Assembly (NCBI GenBank): GCA_045646965.1
Contig: JAZRLR010000006.1
Span: forward strand, 4,385 to 68,384
Length of the DNA: 64,000 nt
Direction: 5' to 3'
Source: HGM04593 sp045646965
GTDB lineage: Bacteria; Bacteroidota; Bacteroidia; Bacteroidales; Bacteroidaceae
Positions within the stretch are counted from its first letter, which is position 1; every line of letters begins with the position of its first letter. Under the pieces are notes generated by a model. That model worked only from the letters and a program-made list of their open reading frames with translations. It ran no database searches and was not told the DNA's origin. Made by a program: the position numbers and the translations under genes. Below are positions 18,009 to 27,430 of the stretch, piece by piece.

Positions 18009-19034
18009 TTAGTGTGCTTTAATCCAATGCCTTATAACGTCGATAAGCTCTGCCTGCATATATGTGCCATCGCTTCCTGCAGCATTTTGTTGAAAATCAT
18101 CGATGCGCCACCCGCCAGCTTCGGAGACTATATACACCGTCAAGTCGAAGCTCCGCTCAAAGGTATCGTCGATGTAGTGCTTTGCTGTCACCACAGCACT
18201 GTACCTCGCGCACCCGGCGTCGTCTGTTTTTTTTGCAGGTGTCACGCTGTAGTTTACGGTGGTCTCATCTTGCAAAGCTCCCCACACGCTGCCGCCCCAA
18301 ATCATTTCGCCAAGTTTGCACTCCCAGTATCGCACTTCGTTGTATATGCTTTTAAAGTGCTGTGAGCAGAATCTGTTTACAAAATCCTGTTCGTCATAGC
18401 AGCCTTTAGTGCTGTTGTGGTTTTTTTCAATCTCGTTGAACACATTTTTCAGGTGTGTGGTAATCTCTTTCTCCGCGTTTGGGGTGCGGGTAATGCCTTC
18501 TGCATACGGTTCCCTTTTTGGGGGAAATAAATCGCAGGCCTCGAGCAGAGTCTCTTTCATCAGCTCCGTGTCGGGGACTTCGTCTTCTATGAAGTCGTCG
18601 ATGCACCAACCCTCGCCGTCGGGTATTACAAGCACATCATACTTTATCTGTTGTATATCTTTGTCGGTGTACTCGGCGACGATGGTTGCGCGGTAACTCT
18701 TTTTGGTGTCGCTGTCGCTTTTGCGCACATTAACCACCTTGTATGCAGCTGTTGCAAAATAGTCGTTTGTGCGGTACCAAATATCGCCACCGCCGAAGCG
18801 GAAAAGGCACTCTCTTATAATCTCTGTTTCCCAACGACGTGTCTCGTGGTAGAACTCTTTGTAGCGTTCCGAGCAATATTCTTCGAGCAATAGGCTGTCT
18901 CCCGTGCACAGGTTATTAGCGCAGTGCTCCACACGGTTATATACTTTTTGCAGAAAACACTCCACAGCCTTCTCGTTCTGCGCACATACGGGCAGAGCAA
19001 GAAACAGCGCGAGGATGATTGCTTGTTTTTTCAT
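18009..19034 (-). CDS. Secreted protein with two tandem copies of an NTF2-like domain
   Basis: This 341-aa protein has a signal peptide (1-18, cleavage after VCA). The mature part contains the same domain twice, about residues 20-155 and 188-325. Matching landmarks are YKEFYHETRRWE versus FKSIYNEVRYWE, and GEGWCIDDF versus AGGWRIDDF at the end of each copy. The layout recalls DUF3828/DUF4878-type NTF2-like folds that occur in small secreted bacterial proteins, but I cannot name a function. It starts 5 bases after an integral membrane protein gene and ends 18 bases before lpdA, so the three may form one operon. Confidence 0.75.
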   Translation of the reverse strand: MKKQAIILALFLALPVCAQNEKAVECFLQKVYNRVEHCANNLCTGDSLLLEEYCSERYKEFYHETRRWETEIIRECLFRFGGGDIWYRTNDYFATAAYKVVNVRKSDSDTKKSYRATIVAEYTDKDIQQIKYDVLVIPDGEGWCIDDFIEDEVPDTELMKETLLEACDLFPPKREPYAEGITRTPNAEKEITTHLKNVFNEIEKNHNSTKGCYDEQDFVNRFCSQHFKSIYNEVRYWECKLGEMIWGGSVWGALQDETTVNYSVTPAKKTDDAGCARYSAVVTAKHYIDDTFERSFDLTVYIVSEAGGWRIDDFQQNAAGSDGTYMQAELIDVIRHWIKAH

Positions 19035-19039
19035 ATTAA

Positions 19040-19693
19040 TTACTTGTTTTTTCTCTCAAAGCGCTCCTCTTTCCACGCAATCTTTCCGGCGTGCAGCGCA
19101 AATATGATATACAAATATACCGCAGCGTCTATAATAACCATAATAAATCCGTGGTATATACCCCACACCAAGAGAACTATATCGCCTAAAAGGAGCAGTA
19201 CAAAAAATACTCTCCAAGTATTTAGCTCCTTCGATGTGTGGGAGTAGCGCAGAGCCATCTGTGTGGGTAGTTTGGTGTGTGGCAGGGCTGCGAGGAATAT
19301 GAGGTTTGTAGCAATGGCCAAGTATGCAGTGAGTACCAGCGCAACATATATGCCGAACATAAGAAACTCATCGTTGGAGGTAAAGCGCTCGTGTACTATC
19401 TGTGCCAAGAGAGCTGTTATATGTGCGATGTTCAGCAGCAGGAAAAGTTTCCACCCCTCTATTGCTTTTATTCTTGCGAAATGCTCCCACTTCCTTATCT
19501 TGAAAGCCATTTGAAACAGGGTAAAAACCACACCTGTGGTGAGTATACCCACGCCGAAATTAAGTATGTCGCAGCCAAGTATTACCTGTGTGGAACCCTC
19601 GTTGATAAATGCGATGCCTGTGGGAATGGCGGTAGCTCCTGCCAGGAGCAGCAGAGCGGCTGCCGCGATGGGGGATGTGAGATTCTTGAACAT
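19040..19693 (-). CDS. Multi-pass membrane protein of unknown function
   Basis: This 217-aa protein has about six hydrophobic segments (around residues 8-28, 36-62, 80-100, 112-140, 162-178 and 180-205) and a charged C-terminal tail, so it is an inner-membrane protein. I see no catalytic motif and do not recognise the family. The start at 19693 was preferred because a longer frame adds 13 basic residues that overlap the promoter. It heads the unit with the tandem-domain secreted protein. Confidence 0.7.
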   Translation of the reverse strand: MFKNLTSPIAAAALLLLAGATAIPTGIAFINEGSTQVILGCDILNFGVGILTTGVVFTLFQMAFKIRKWEHFARIKAIEGWKLFLLLNIAHITALLAQIVHERFTSNDEFLMFGIYVALVLTAYLAIATNLIFLAALPHTKLPTQMALRYSHTSKELNTWRVFFVLLLLGDIVLLVWGIYHGFIMVIIDAAVYLYIIFALHAGKIAWKEERFERKNK

Positions 19694-19715
19694 AACGCAA
19701 AATTTTCTTCTTGTG

Positions 19716-19747
19716 CGAATATAGTGAATCACTTTCTCAAATGCAAA
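19716..19747 (-). promoter_or_regulatory. Promoter of the 19.7-kb membrane protein unit
   Basis: On the minus strand TTTG (19744-19747), 20 bases, then TATATTCG (19716-19723) fits the Bacteroidota promoter with one mismatch. Confidence 0.6.
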
Positions 19748-19793
19748 GCAAACGGCAAATTTGTTGTGAAACCCTGCTGTGACAGAGCAGGTA

Positions 19794-19832
19794 AAAAATA
19801 GCCCGGCGAGCTCTTTGAAAGCTCGCCGGGGC
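19794..19832 (-). terminator. Terminator of the GH20-GH33 gene
   Basis: An 11-bp GC-rich stem (cccggcgagct / agctcgccggg) with a 7-base loop; on the minus strand it is followed by CTATTTTTTA. It lies 23 bases after the stop of the giant glycosidase gene. Confidence 0.9.
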
Positions 19833-19854
19833 TGTTTAAATGGAGTGTATGCTT

Positions 19855-22800
19855 TTAAAATATCACTTTTTTGTTCTTGTAGATGAAGATACCCTTTGCT
19901 GGGGTGTTCACCTTGCGTCCGAAGAGGTCGTATACACTCTCCTCGTCTGCAGCCTCGTCGGTGATATCCTCAATGCCGGTGGTGCCGTTGAAGCGGAAGA
20001 AGAGAGCCTCTGCTGCGTCGCTCACATTCATATACATCTTGAATGCGTTGATGTGTGTGCCGTTGTATCTGCGCAGAACTATGCCGTTCTCTGCATCTGC
20101 GTCTGTCTGCAGGGTGTAGGGGTTGCCGAGCGAGCTTGTGGCAATCTTCTCAATGGTTCCCTCGAGCACATTGTCGGCAATTGTCGCCTCGCTCTTTGTT
20201 ATGGCAAAGTTGTGGGTGCCCTGTGCAGCTTTCAATATCACGGCTGTGTTTGCGGGAATCACGCCATCCTCGATTGCTGCGAGGTCGATGTATTCGCCGT
20301 TGCGCACAGCGGTGTAGGCTGTCACCTCGGCAGGAATCTCAAGTGCCACGGGGGCATAGAGGGTTGAATAGCCTGTGGTGCCCACTTTCACGGGAAGCTC
20401 TTTAACCTCAATAACCTTCCAGTCGCAGTTGTTTGGGGCGTAGTTGGTGTTGCGGTCTACACGGTTGCCGTTGTCATATACATACTTTGCTGCGCCGCTG
20501 TAGTCGGTGTGCAATGTGAAGTAGTTGTAGTTGCCGCTCTCGGCGTTGCGGAACTCTATGGTCTGTCCGTTGCTTGCGCCTATACCTCCGATGCAGCGTG
20601 TGCCGTTGGTGTATGTACCCTCGCTGTAGCTCAAGAGCTTGCTCTGGGCGGTGAGGTAGAAGATTGTGGTGGCTGTTGTGCCGTCGGCAATCATAGACAT
20701 CTGTCCCGATGCTGTGTCGTAGGGGTTGGCACCATTCATATAGTTACCCGATACACGGCCCTGCAGACGGTAGAACGCTTCGCTCTTGGGGGCGGGGAAG
20801 GCTGCTGCCTTCACCTCATCGCTCATAACCTCGGAGAGGTCGATGGGTACATATACGATATTATAGGCAAATGTGCCGTCGTCGGGGTCCTCCTCAAAGA
20901 GGAAACCTATGGTCTTTCCGTCGGGCAGAAGAGTCATTGTAGAGTAGGCCGAGCCTATGTGTGACACCTGAATGAGCTCTGACCATCCTGTGGCAATCTC
21001 GGCCGAGGTGTACTTCTTGTCTTCTATTACCTTATAATATATAGCTACGTTACTACGGTCTTTGCCCTGATAGCCGCGCTTGGGTATAGACTGCAAGAGC
21101 ACGTTGCCCACACGCATAAGCTCGCCGTTGCAGTCGCTCGCGCCGAAGTTGCTCGAAGCCACGCCGTTCCAGCTACCCTCGCCATTGGCCTTGTCGGTGA
21201 AACTGAACACGTTGAAGTAGCGGCCGCCGCCTCTGCGCACGCTCACCATAAGGTCGCCGTTGGGCAGCTCCTCCACCTTGGTCTCGTTACCCGCCGAGCA
21301 GGCCATACCGTTCTCTATGCCTCCCAGAATGTTCCAGCTCTCGCCGAAGTTATCCGAGTAAACCACATAGTTGGGGTAGCTGTTGTTTCCGTCGTCGTTG
21401 AGCACCACAACGCCGTATATACGATAATACTCGGCACCCTCTTTCTTGTAGCTCGACTGCAGCAGACGTCCCGAAGTGAGGAACAAACTGTATGCAGTGG
21501 GGAAGAGGGCATCCTCCTGTCCCAGGAAGTCGCCTGTTACATCGCTTATCTCCCAGGTATCGCCGTCGTCTATTGTAACGATGCGTGCCACGCTGTTGTG
21601 GCTTGTAGATGTAGCCCAGTTGAAGCGCTGTTTACCTGCTACGGCCATAACGAGGGTTTTGTTACTCTCGCGGTCGCTCACCACGGCTGCGTCGCCAAAG
21701 CCCACGTTAAAGACATTGCTGTTTCCGCCCTGTCCGTCGGCTACATAGTCCTCCTCGGTCCAGCTTATGCCGTCCCAGTCGAAGTAGCTTGCCGTGCTGC
21801 GGCGGAACATAATATCAACCTCTCCCATACCTATATCGTCGCCGCAGGTGCGGTAGTCGCTTATGGCGATAACCTTGCCGCTCTTTGTGACGGTTATCGC
21901 AGGTATGCGGTAGGGAGCGTTTGTGCTCTCCTTGCGATACCAGAAGAGATACTGATATTTATTTTCGGTGTCTATGCCGTACTTGGCGGTTATAGTGAGG
22001 TCGCCGTCAAATGTGTAGTTTGTGAAATCGGTGGCTGTGGTCTCCTCGCCCTTGAAGAAACCTGTGTGGGTGTATCCACGGTAGAGCCAGGGCTCTGTGA
22101 GGGTGAAGGTACCCAGAGGCAGGTACACTGTTTTGCTTGTCTCGCCCAGCTTTAATATGGCATTTCCTGTTGTGCCGTTGCTGCTGAACGCCACCTCGGC
22201 TATGCGGGTGTTTGTGGGCAGGGGCTGTGTGCCATCTACCGCGACATTCAGTGTGAGGCAGCCCAGAACCTCAAAGTTCCACCAACCGCCGGTGTCTCCT
22301 GCGTTATACAATTTTATGTTGTAGCCCTTGCCGCCGTAGGCGTTCAAGGTCATATTTGTGTTTTCGCTCGGAACGATGGCATATCCGCTGGTTTTCTTTA
22401 CAAGTTTCCAGGTTGTGGCGTTGGCAACTGCGGTCATTGTGGCTGCTGTGCCCTCGGTAGTTGCCGACACGTTGAGGGCGTATGCGCTGCCTGCTGCCTC
22501 GTTCTGCAGTTTGAAGCCGTCGGCAGTGCCCACAAGGTACCACACCTCGCGTGCGCTCTGTATGTTTGCAGGGTGTGTAGTTCCTGCCGCACCGTCGAAG
22601 TTGGTCTGGTTTGCTATTCCTGCGGTGTAGTTGTTATCGTTCACCATTCTCATACGCACCTTCTTTTCGCCAAAAGCCGAGGAGAATACCGCGAGCTCAA
22701 ATTTCGCATATATAACTTGGTCGGCGGTGAGCTCGCTTATCTCGGTGACAGGTACGCTGTGTGCCTCGTCGCTGAAGAAGCCTACGAAGCTGTATATGGG

Positions 22801-25800
22801 GTTGCACGATACCATATTAAGTGCGGGCGATGTAACGCTCCCGCCGTCAAATGTGGTGCTGTATGTGAACTCCTCGCCATTCCAGCTAAACACCGCGTCG
22901 GCGTTTGTCATATTGCTCTGTATGGTGAGGCTGCTGCCGAGGTAAGCGTCTATGGGTACGAAGACAAAGTCGGTACAGTAGTTCGAGTTTGTCTGGTCGT
23001 ATGTTACAGAAGATTGGTCAAAACCTCCGTCGGCGTTTCTTATAACAAAGTAGTTGCTGCCGGCTGTGTGCAGGGTTACACCTGCGTGGCGTGTGCTTGC
23101 TGCAACAGTGAAATTGTGTTTACTGTCGCTCATACCTTTGTGGGCAAGGTAACGTCCTGCTTTATTTGCGAAATTGTACTTGCCGTCGCTCTCCACCGCA
23201 GCTGTCCAGATGTAGTTGTCGTTATTGCGGTACAGGGTAGTGCCGAGTGTGAGCGTGCCGCCGTTGCTATAGAGATAACGGTTGAGGAAGGCTCCGTCTT
23301 TGTATGTGTCGGCATATATATAGTGCTCGTGTCCCTCGATGGGCGAGCCCTCGGTGAGACCTTTGTTCCACTTATATACGCTGTTGAGCGCAGTGGCCTG
23401 CTCTGCGGTGGGGCTTTGCGCTGTGCGGTAGGCACGCACTGCGTCAAATGTCTGTGCTACCTTTTCGTTGTTTGGCAGAATGTAGAACTCCGAGAAGGTG
23501 TAGAATACGGTGTTGTTATTTGTAGTGTTTACTGTGAAACGCAGATATTTGTATGCTGTTTCGGTGCTTATAAGCTCGCTGTAGTAGTCGAGCACGCTGC
23601 TGCTTGTGGGGAAACCGCTGCTTATAACGGTGATATTCTCCCAAGCGTCGCCGTCGGCAGAGCCCTGAATGGTTATCTTCGTGGGGCGGTTATTGTCGTT
23701 CTGACTGCGTTTCTTGAAATAGAAACGCCAGCTCTTTGCAGGGTTGTTGAGGGTTGCCTGCAGGTAGTGGCTTCCCTCTCCTATAGTGTTTCCATATCCG
23801 CTGTGGAAGAAGGTGGTGTAGTTGCCGTCGATGAGGTTTGCGTATGCGTTGCCGCTCTCCTGACTTGTGCTTGCGGGGTAGTTGCAGACAAACTGTCCGT
23901 CGCCCGCGATGCCTGTGCCCGCGTTTTTCACGAGGCCGTAGAAACGCTGCAAACCATATATGTTTATGTTTGCGTTCGACTCTACCGCTTCGTTAAGGGC
24001 TATGTCCTCGTCGGTAGCGGGGTACTCTATCTGTGAAACCTTTGCCGCATTGAATGCCTCGTCAAAGAACTGCACCGAGCGCACCGAGCCTGCAAAAGTG
24101 TCCCAGCTTGTGGTGCTGTTTACCACGCCTGCGCCGATGTATATCTTTGCGTTCTCACTTGTGGCCTCGTTTGTGGCAATGTGTGCAAAGTCCTGAAAGG
24201 CGTTGCCCGGTGAGGCGGTGTTTCCGAGTGTACCGTTTATGTATGAGCTGAAGGTGTTATTGTCCTTGTCGAGCACAAATACCACCTTGTAGCTTGTAGA
24301 TGCGTTCAAGGATGTGGAACCCGAGTATACATCTCCGCCGCGTGACGATGTGATATAGGCGAGTTTGTTTCCGTTGAAGCCTGCGGCCACATAAGGTGAG
24401 GCTCCCGAGCCTATGGCCGAGGTCACGGGAGCTTTAGTAGGGTCGGCTGCGCACACAAGTACCTGACGGCCGCTCAATGAGGCGGGTGTCACAAGGTCGA
24501 TGGCAATTGTGAGGTTTCTCTTTGAGAAAATCTTTGCCGCGGTTTCGTCGTCTATGGCAAAGGGGTAGGTGGCGTCGCGCAGCTGCTCAATCTTTGCAAA
24601 GGGCTGCGGGGCGATGTCGTCGGTCACATCGATGAAACGGTACTGACAGCCGTCGTCGTTTGTGTTTGTTCCGCTACCCCAGTTGAGGAGCTGGTAGCTG
24701 CCGTCTTTCTGCTGGTTGAACTGCGATGAGCCGCTCACAACTATCACATAGCCGTTTGTTGCAGCTTTTTTAATTGTCCAGCCTGCCGAGGGGGTGGCTG
24801 TGACGCACTTCAGGGGTGAGCCGCTTGTGGTGATATATGTGCCGTCGGCGATGTTTACGATGTTATATGAGCCGTCGCCGCGTGACTCGAATCGCCATAT
24901 AGAGGCTTTTGTGGTTGCCTCTGTGGGGCCTGTGATGGCTGCGTCGGCGCCGTTGCCTGTGGCATAGCGGTTGGCACGCAGAGGGGTACACATTCGATAG
25001 CAGTGTCCGTCCACGGGTTTGTTCATATTCTCGTTTGTGAGCGTTGCGACAAAGGCTGTCCAAACCTGCTCAAGTGCGTTTATCTGCTCGTCGCGCTCGT
25101 CGGCTGTCATTGTAGCCGAATAGGTCGCCTCTATCTCTGCAATTTTTGCATCTACGGCCTGTGCGGCGCTCTCGGGCCACATACCCACCGCTGTGCCTAT
25201 GTATGAGCCGCGGTCGCGTTTCATCTGGCTTATCTTGGCTGCTACCTGCTCGGTGGCGTCGTCCTTGCACTGGTTGGGTGAGTAGATGAGGTTCTCCACG
25301 GCGTTCTTGCCCTGCTTGTCGGTAAACACACAGGTGAAGAGCCATTTGTTGAGGCGCACGCCGTTGGCTGAAACGTAGGGGAGTTTGATAAATACTTTGT
25401 TCCAGCCGGCTTTCAGAGTTATGGTAATGGGCTCGCGGGCGCTGAAGTTCTCGTTGCCGAGGTCTACTTCGCTGCCAATACCCTTGCCTGCATTTGTCCA
25501 GGTGGGGGGATTCACTCTCACGCCGTTAATCCAGATGTTGGAGCCTTTTCGGTCCCAGTTGCCGTTGTCGGGAGCTTTGTCGTTTTCGCTGCGTCCGTAG
25601 TTCTGGAACTCAATCTGTGCTCCCACCTCCTGCTCTGTGGGGCTGTAAACGTATGTCCACGCATAGGCGGTGCGGTTCTCGTAGTTTGTTGTGCCGTAGT
25701 AGGTGGGGATGATACCGTTGCCCCAGGTGTGACGCAAGTAGATACCCGCACCTGTTGCCATACCTGTGTAGTAGGTCACGCCGTCGTGTGTGAAGCTCTC

Positions 25801-27324
25801 TGCCATAAGGTCGGTGCTTGTGCTCTTGCCTTCCTCCTCGGGCGGGAAGATAGCCGAAGCGTCGCCGTTATTGGGGAAAGCGTCTGTGATGCGCCAGCGC
25901 ACGTTGGTCTGTTTTACATAGGGGATGGGCTCGTTCTTCAAAGAATTAGCCTTGTGGAAGAGGAAGCGACGCTCCCAGTCGGCAAACTCGTCAAACTCTT
26001 CGCCGCTGTTGGGAAGCATAGTTCCGCCTTTTTCTATGTAGAGCTTGCCACCGCCTATCCAGGCACGCTCGGCGCTTGCAATCACGTTGGCATACATATT
26101 GTTTTGCTTCACGATGTCGCTCTCTGTGGGTGTCTTGCGGTCGTTCCAGTAGGCCGATATGGTTCCTGCAACCTCGCTGTTTCCCTGTTGCACATAGTAG
26201 ATATTACTGCGGTAGATTCCCACTACATCGGCAAACACGTCGAAGTGGTTGGTGTAGTTGTATCGGCAGTCGATATTGGGTATGCCGCCGACTTTTGCGC
26301 CGCTGCTGCTCCACATCTGTGTCATATCGGCTGTGTTGCTGTTTATTGAGACGCCGCGTATGGGGTTCCACACAACTACCTTCTTGCCCAGGTTGTGTAT
26401 GGTGTCGTTCATAATCTGGAGGAAGTTGGGATAGGTGATGCTCTCCTCGTCGGCACCTATGTGTATGTAGGGTGCGTCGGGGAACACATCTGCCACCTGT
26501 GTGAGGGTTGTGAGAAGCACCTGCACGCCCTGGTCTGTCTGCATAGAGAAGCCCATAGCACGGTCAAAGGCGTCGCTGTGTCCGGGCATATCAATCTCGG
26601 GAATTACAATCACACCGCGCTCTTTGGCATAAGCGGCCACATCGCGGCACTGCTCCTGTGTGTAGTATTTTCCTGCGAAGCGTGTCATTGTGGAGTCGGC
26701 AGTGAGCTGGGGGTAGCCCATAACCTCGAAACGCCACGCCTGATTCTCGGTAAAGTGCCAGTGGAAACAGTTTACCTTGAAGCGCGACAGCAGGTTGATG
26801 TGTTTCTTTAGCTCCTCTACGCTGATAAATGAACGGCCTACGTCGTGCATATAACCGCGCAGTTTGAAGGCTGCCCAGTCTTTTATCTGCACTGTCTCGA
26901 TGGCCTCCGAGCCTTCGGCATATCCTTCGGCGAGCTGTGCGAGTGTCTGCGCTGCGCGTATCACTCCCGTGGGTGTCACGGCGGTGATATTTATTGCGTC
27001 GGCGGTAACGGTGAGTGTGTAGGCCTCGTTTTCAAAGCCCTCGAGCTCGTAGTCGTATGCTCCCTCGATGCTTTCTACAATCTGCACGTTTACGGGGGCA
27101 CCGCCGGCTGTTATTTCGCAGCCGTATGTAGTGAATAAATTGCGCAATAGTGTGCTGCCTGTTGCGTCGCTGATTGTCACGGGACGGTTAAGTGCGAAGG
27201 CTGTTCCGCCTGTCTCTGTAACCGAGTGGGGTTTAGGCAGCAGGTGCGTTACCTTTGCCTGTGTCGCTGCCGGCATAAGAAGTGCCATTGCGGCAACGAG
27301 CGTTGCAATTAATTGTTTTCTCAT
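19855..27324 (-). CDS. Giant secreted GH20 hexosaminidase - GH33 sialidase fusion with lectin-like modules
   Basis: This 2,489-aa protein has a signal peptide (1-23), a GH20 N-terminal domain (about 25-145) and a GH20 barrel (about 150-460) with FHWHF (187-191), EIDMPGHS (243-250) and the Asp292-Glu293 pair in HIGADEE. A beta-sandwich (500-680), a helical FIVAR-like region (685-770) and a trefoil-like module (772-900) follow. Next come a LamG/sialidase-lectin domain (915-1095), an F5/8-type CBM32-like domain (1120-1285) and two more trefoil-like modules (1330-1460, 1555-1690). The GH33 propeller (1795-2165) has YRIP (Arg1806), Asp-boxes DDGDTW and SDNFGESW, and a likely nucleophile Tyr2127. 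A last trefoil-like module and a C-terminal sorting motif (YDLFGRKV ... KGIFIYKNKK) finish it. It should release sialic acid and terminal HexNAc. Domain limits are by eye. Confidence 0.9.
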   Translation of the reverse strand: MRKQLIATLVAAMALLMPAATQAKVTHLLPKPHSVTETGGTAFALNRPVTISDATGSTLLRNLFTTYGCEITAGGAPVNVQIVESIEGAYDYELEGFENEAYTLTVTADAINITAVTPTGVIRAAQTLAQLAEGYAEGSEAIETVQIKDWAAFKLRGYMHDVGRSFISVEELKKHINLLSRFKVNCFHWHFTENQAWRFEVMGYPQLTADSTMTRFAGKYYTQEQCRDVAAYAKERGVIVIPEIDMPGHSDAFDRAMGFSMQTDQGVQVLLTTLTQVADVFPDAPYIHIGADEESITYPNFLQIMNDTIHNLGKKVVVWNPIRGVSINSNTADMTQMWSSSGAKVGGIPNIDCRYNYTNHFDVFADVVGIYRSNIYYVQQGNSEVAGTISAYWNDRKTPTESDIVKQNNMYANVIASAERAWIGGGKLYIEKGGTMLPNSGEEFDEFADWERRFLFHKANSLKNEPIPYVKQTNVRWRITDAFPNNGDASAIFPPEEEGKSTSTDLMAESFTHDGVTYYTGMATGAGIYLRHTWGNGIIPTYYGTTNYENRTAYAWTYVYSPTEQEVGAQIEFQNYGRSENDKAPDNGNWDRKGSNIWINGVRVNPPTWTNAGKGIGSEVDLGNENFSAREPITITLKAGWNKVFIKLPYVSANGVRLNKWLFTCVFTDKQGKNAVENLIYSPNQCKDDATEQVAAKISQMKRDRGSYIGTAVGMWPESAAQAVDAKIAEIEATYSATMTADERDEQINALEQVWTAFVATLTNENMNKPVDGHCYRMCTPLRANRYATGNGADAAITGPTEATTKASIWRFESRGDGSYNIVNIADGTYITTSGSPLKCVTATPSAGWTIKKAATNGYVIVVSGSSQFNQQKDGSYQLLNWGSGTNTNDDGCQYRFIDVTDDIAPQPFAKIEQLRDATYPFAIDDETAAKIFSKRNLTIAIDLVTPASLSGRQVLVCAADPTKAPVTSAIGSGASPYVAAGFNGNKLAYITSSRGGDVYSGSTSLNASTSYKVVFVLDKDNNTFSSYINGTLGNTASPGNAFQDFAHIATNEATSENAKIYIGAGVVNSTTSWDTFAGSVRSVQFFDEAFNAAKVSQIEYPATDEDIALNEAVESNANINIYGLQRFYGLVKNAGTGIAGDGQFVCNYPASTSQESGNAYANLIDGNYTTFFHSGYGNTIGEGSHYLQATLNNPAKSWRFYFKKRSQNDNNRPTKITIQGSADGDAWENITVISSGFPTSSSVLDYYSELISTETAYKYLRFTVNTTNNNTVFYTFSEFYILPNNEKVAQTFDAVRAYRTAQSPTAEQATALNSVYKWNKGLTEGSPIEGHEHYIYADTYKDGAFLNRYLYSNGGTLTLGTTLYRNNDNYIWTAAVESDGKYNFANKAGRYLAHKGMSDSKHNFTVAASTRHAGVTLHTAGSNYFVIRNADGGFDQSSVTYDQTNSNYCTDFVFVPIDAYLGSSLTIQSNMTNADAVFSWNGEEFTYSTTFDGGSVTSPALNMVSCNPIYSFVGFFSDEAHSVPVTEISELTADQVIYAKFELAVFSSAFGEKKVRMRMVNDNNYTAGIANQTNFDGAAGTTHPANIQSAREVWYLVGTADGFKLQNEAAGSAYALNVSATTEGTAATMTAVANATTWKLVKKTSGYAIVPSENTNMTLNAYGGKGYNIKLYNAGDTGGWWNFEVLGCLTLNVAVDGTQPLPTNTRIAEVAFSSNGTTGNAILKLGETSKTVYLPLGTFTLTEPWLYRGYTHTGFFKGEETTATDFTNYTFDGDLTITAKYGIDTENKYQYLFWYRKESTNAPYRIPAITVTKSGKVIAISDYRTCGDDIGMGEVDIMFRRSTASYFDWDGISWTEEDYVADGQGGNSNVFNVGFGDAAVVSDRESNKTLVMAVAGKQRFNWATSTSHNSVARIVTIDDGDTWEISDVTGDFLGQEDALFPTAYSLFLTSGRLLQSSYKKEGAEYYRIYGVVVLNDDGNNSYPNYVVYSDNFGESWNILGGIENGMACSAGNETKVEELPNGDLMVSVRRGGGRYFNVFSFTDKANGEGSWNGVASSNFGASDCNGELMRVGNVLLQSIPKRGYQGKDRSNVAIYYKVIEDKKYTSAEIATGWSELIQVSHIGSAYSTMTLLPDGKTIGFLFEEDPDDGTFAYNIVYVPIDLSEVMSDEVKAAAFPAPKSEAFYRLQGRVSGNYMNGANPYDTASGQMSMIADGTTATTIFYLTAQSKLLSYSEGTYTNGTRCIGGIGASNGQTIEFRNAESGNYNYFTLHTDYSGAAKYVYDNGNRVDRNTNYAPNNCDWKVIEVKELPVKVGTTGYSTLYAPVALEIPAEVTAYTAVRNGEYIDLAAIEDGVIPANTAVILKAAQGTHNFAITKSEATIADNVLEGTIEKIATSSLGNPYTLQTDADAENGIVLRRYNGTHINAFKMYMNVSDAAEALFFRFNGTTGIEDITDEAADEESVYDLFGRKVNTPAKGIFIYKNKKVIF

Positions 27325-27377
27325 AAAAGTTATGTATTATATTTTTCTCTTTCTCGCGGTAAGCGGCTTAATATTTC

Positions 27378-27414
27378 ACTGCGGCAGGGTGCTATGCTTG
27401 CGCCCTGCCGCAGT
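27378..27414 (-). promoter_or_regulatory. Intercistronic hairpin between the two GH20 genes
   Basis: A perfect 12-bp stem (actgcggcaggg / ccctgccgcagt) with a 13-base loop lies 16 bases after the stop of the 1,173-aa GH20 gene. No U-tract follows on the minus strand and no clear -7 box lies before the next gene. It may be an mRNA-stabilising or processing hairpin rather than a full terminator. Confidence 0.6.
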
Positions 27415-27430
27415 CTATCTATGTAGTTTC

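Noticed and set aside
22573..24036. A 487-codon open frame on the plus strand inside the GH20-GH33 gene
   Set aside because: It lies antisense to a well-supported coding region, has a cysteine- and valine-rich composition typical of a shadow frame, and shows no domain or ribosome-binding site.
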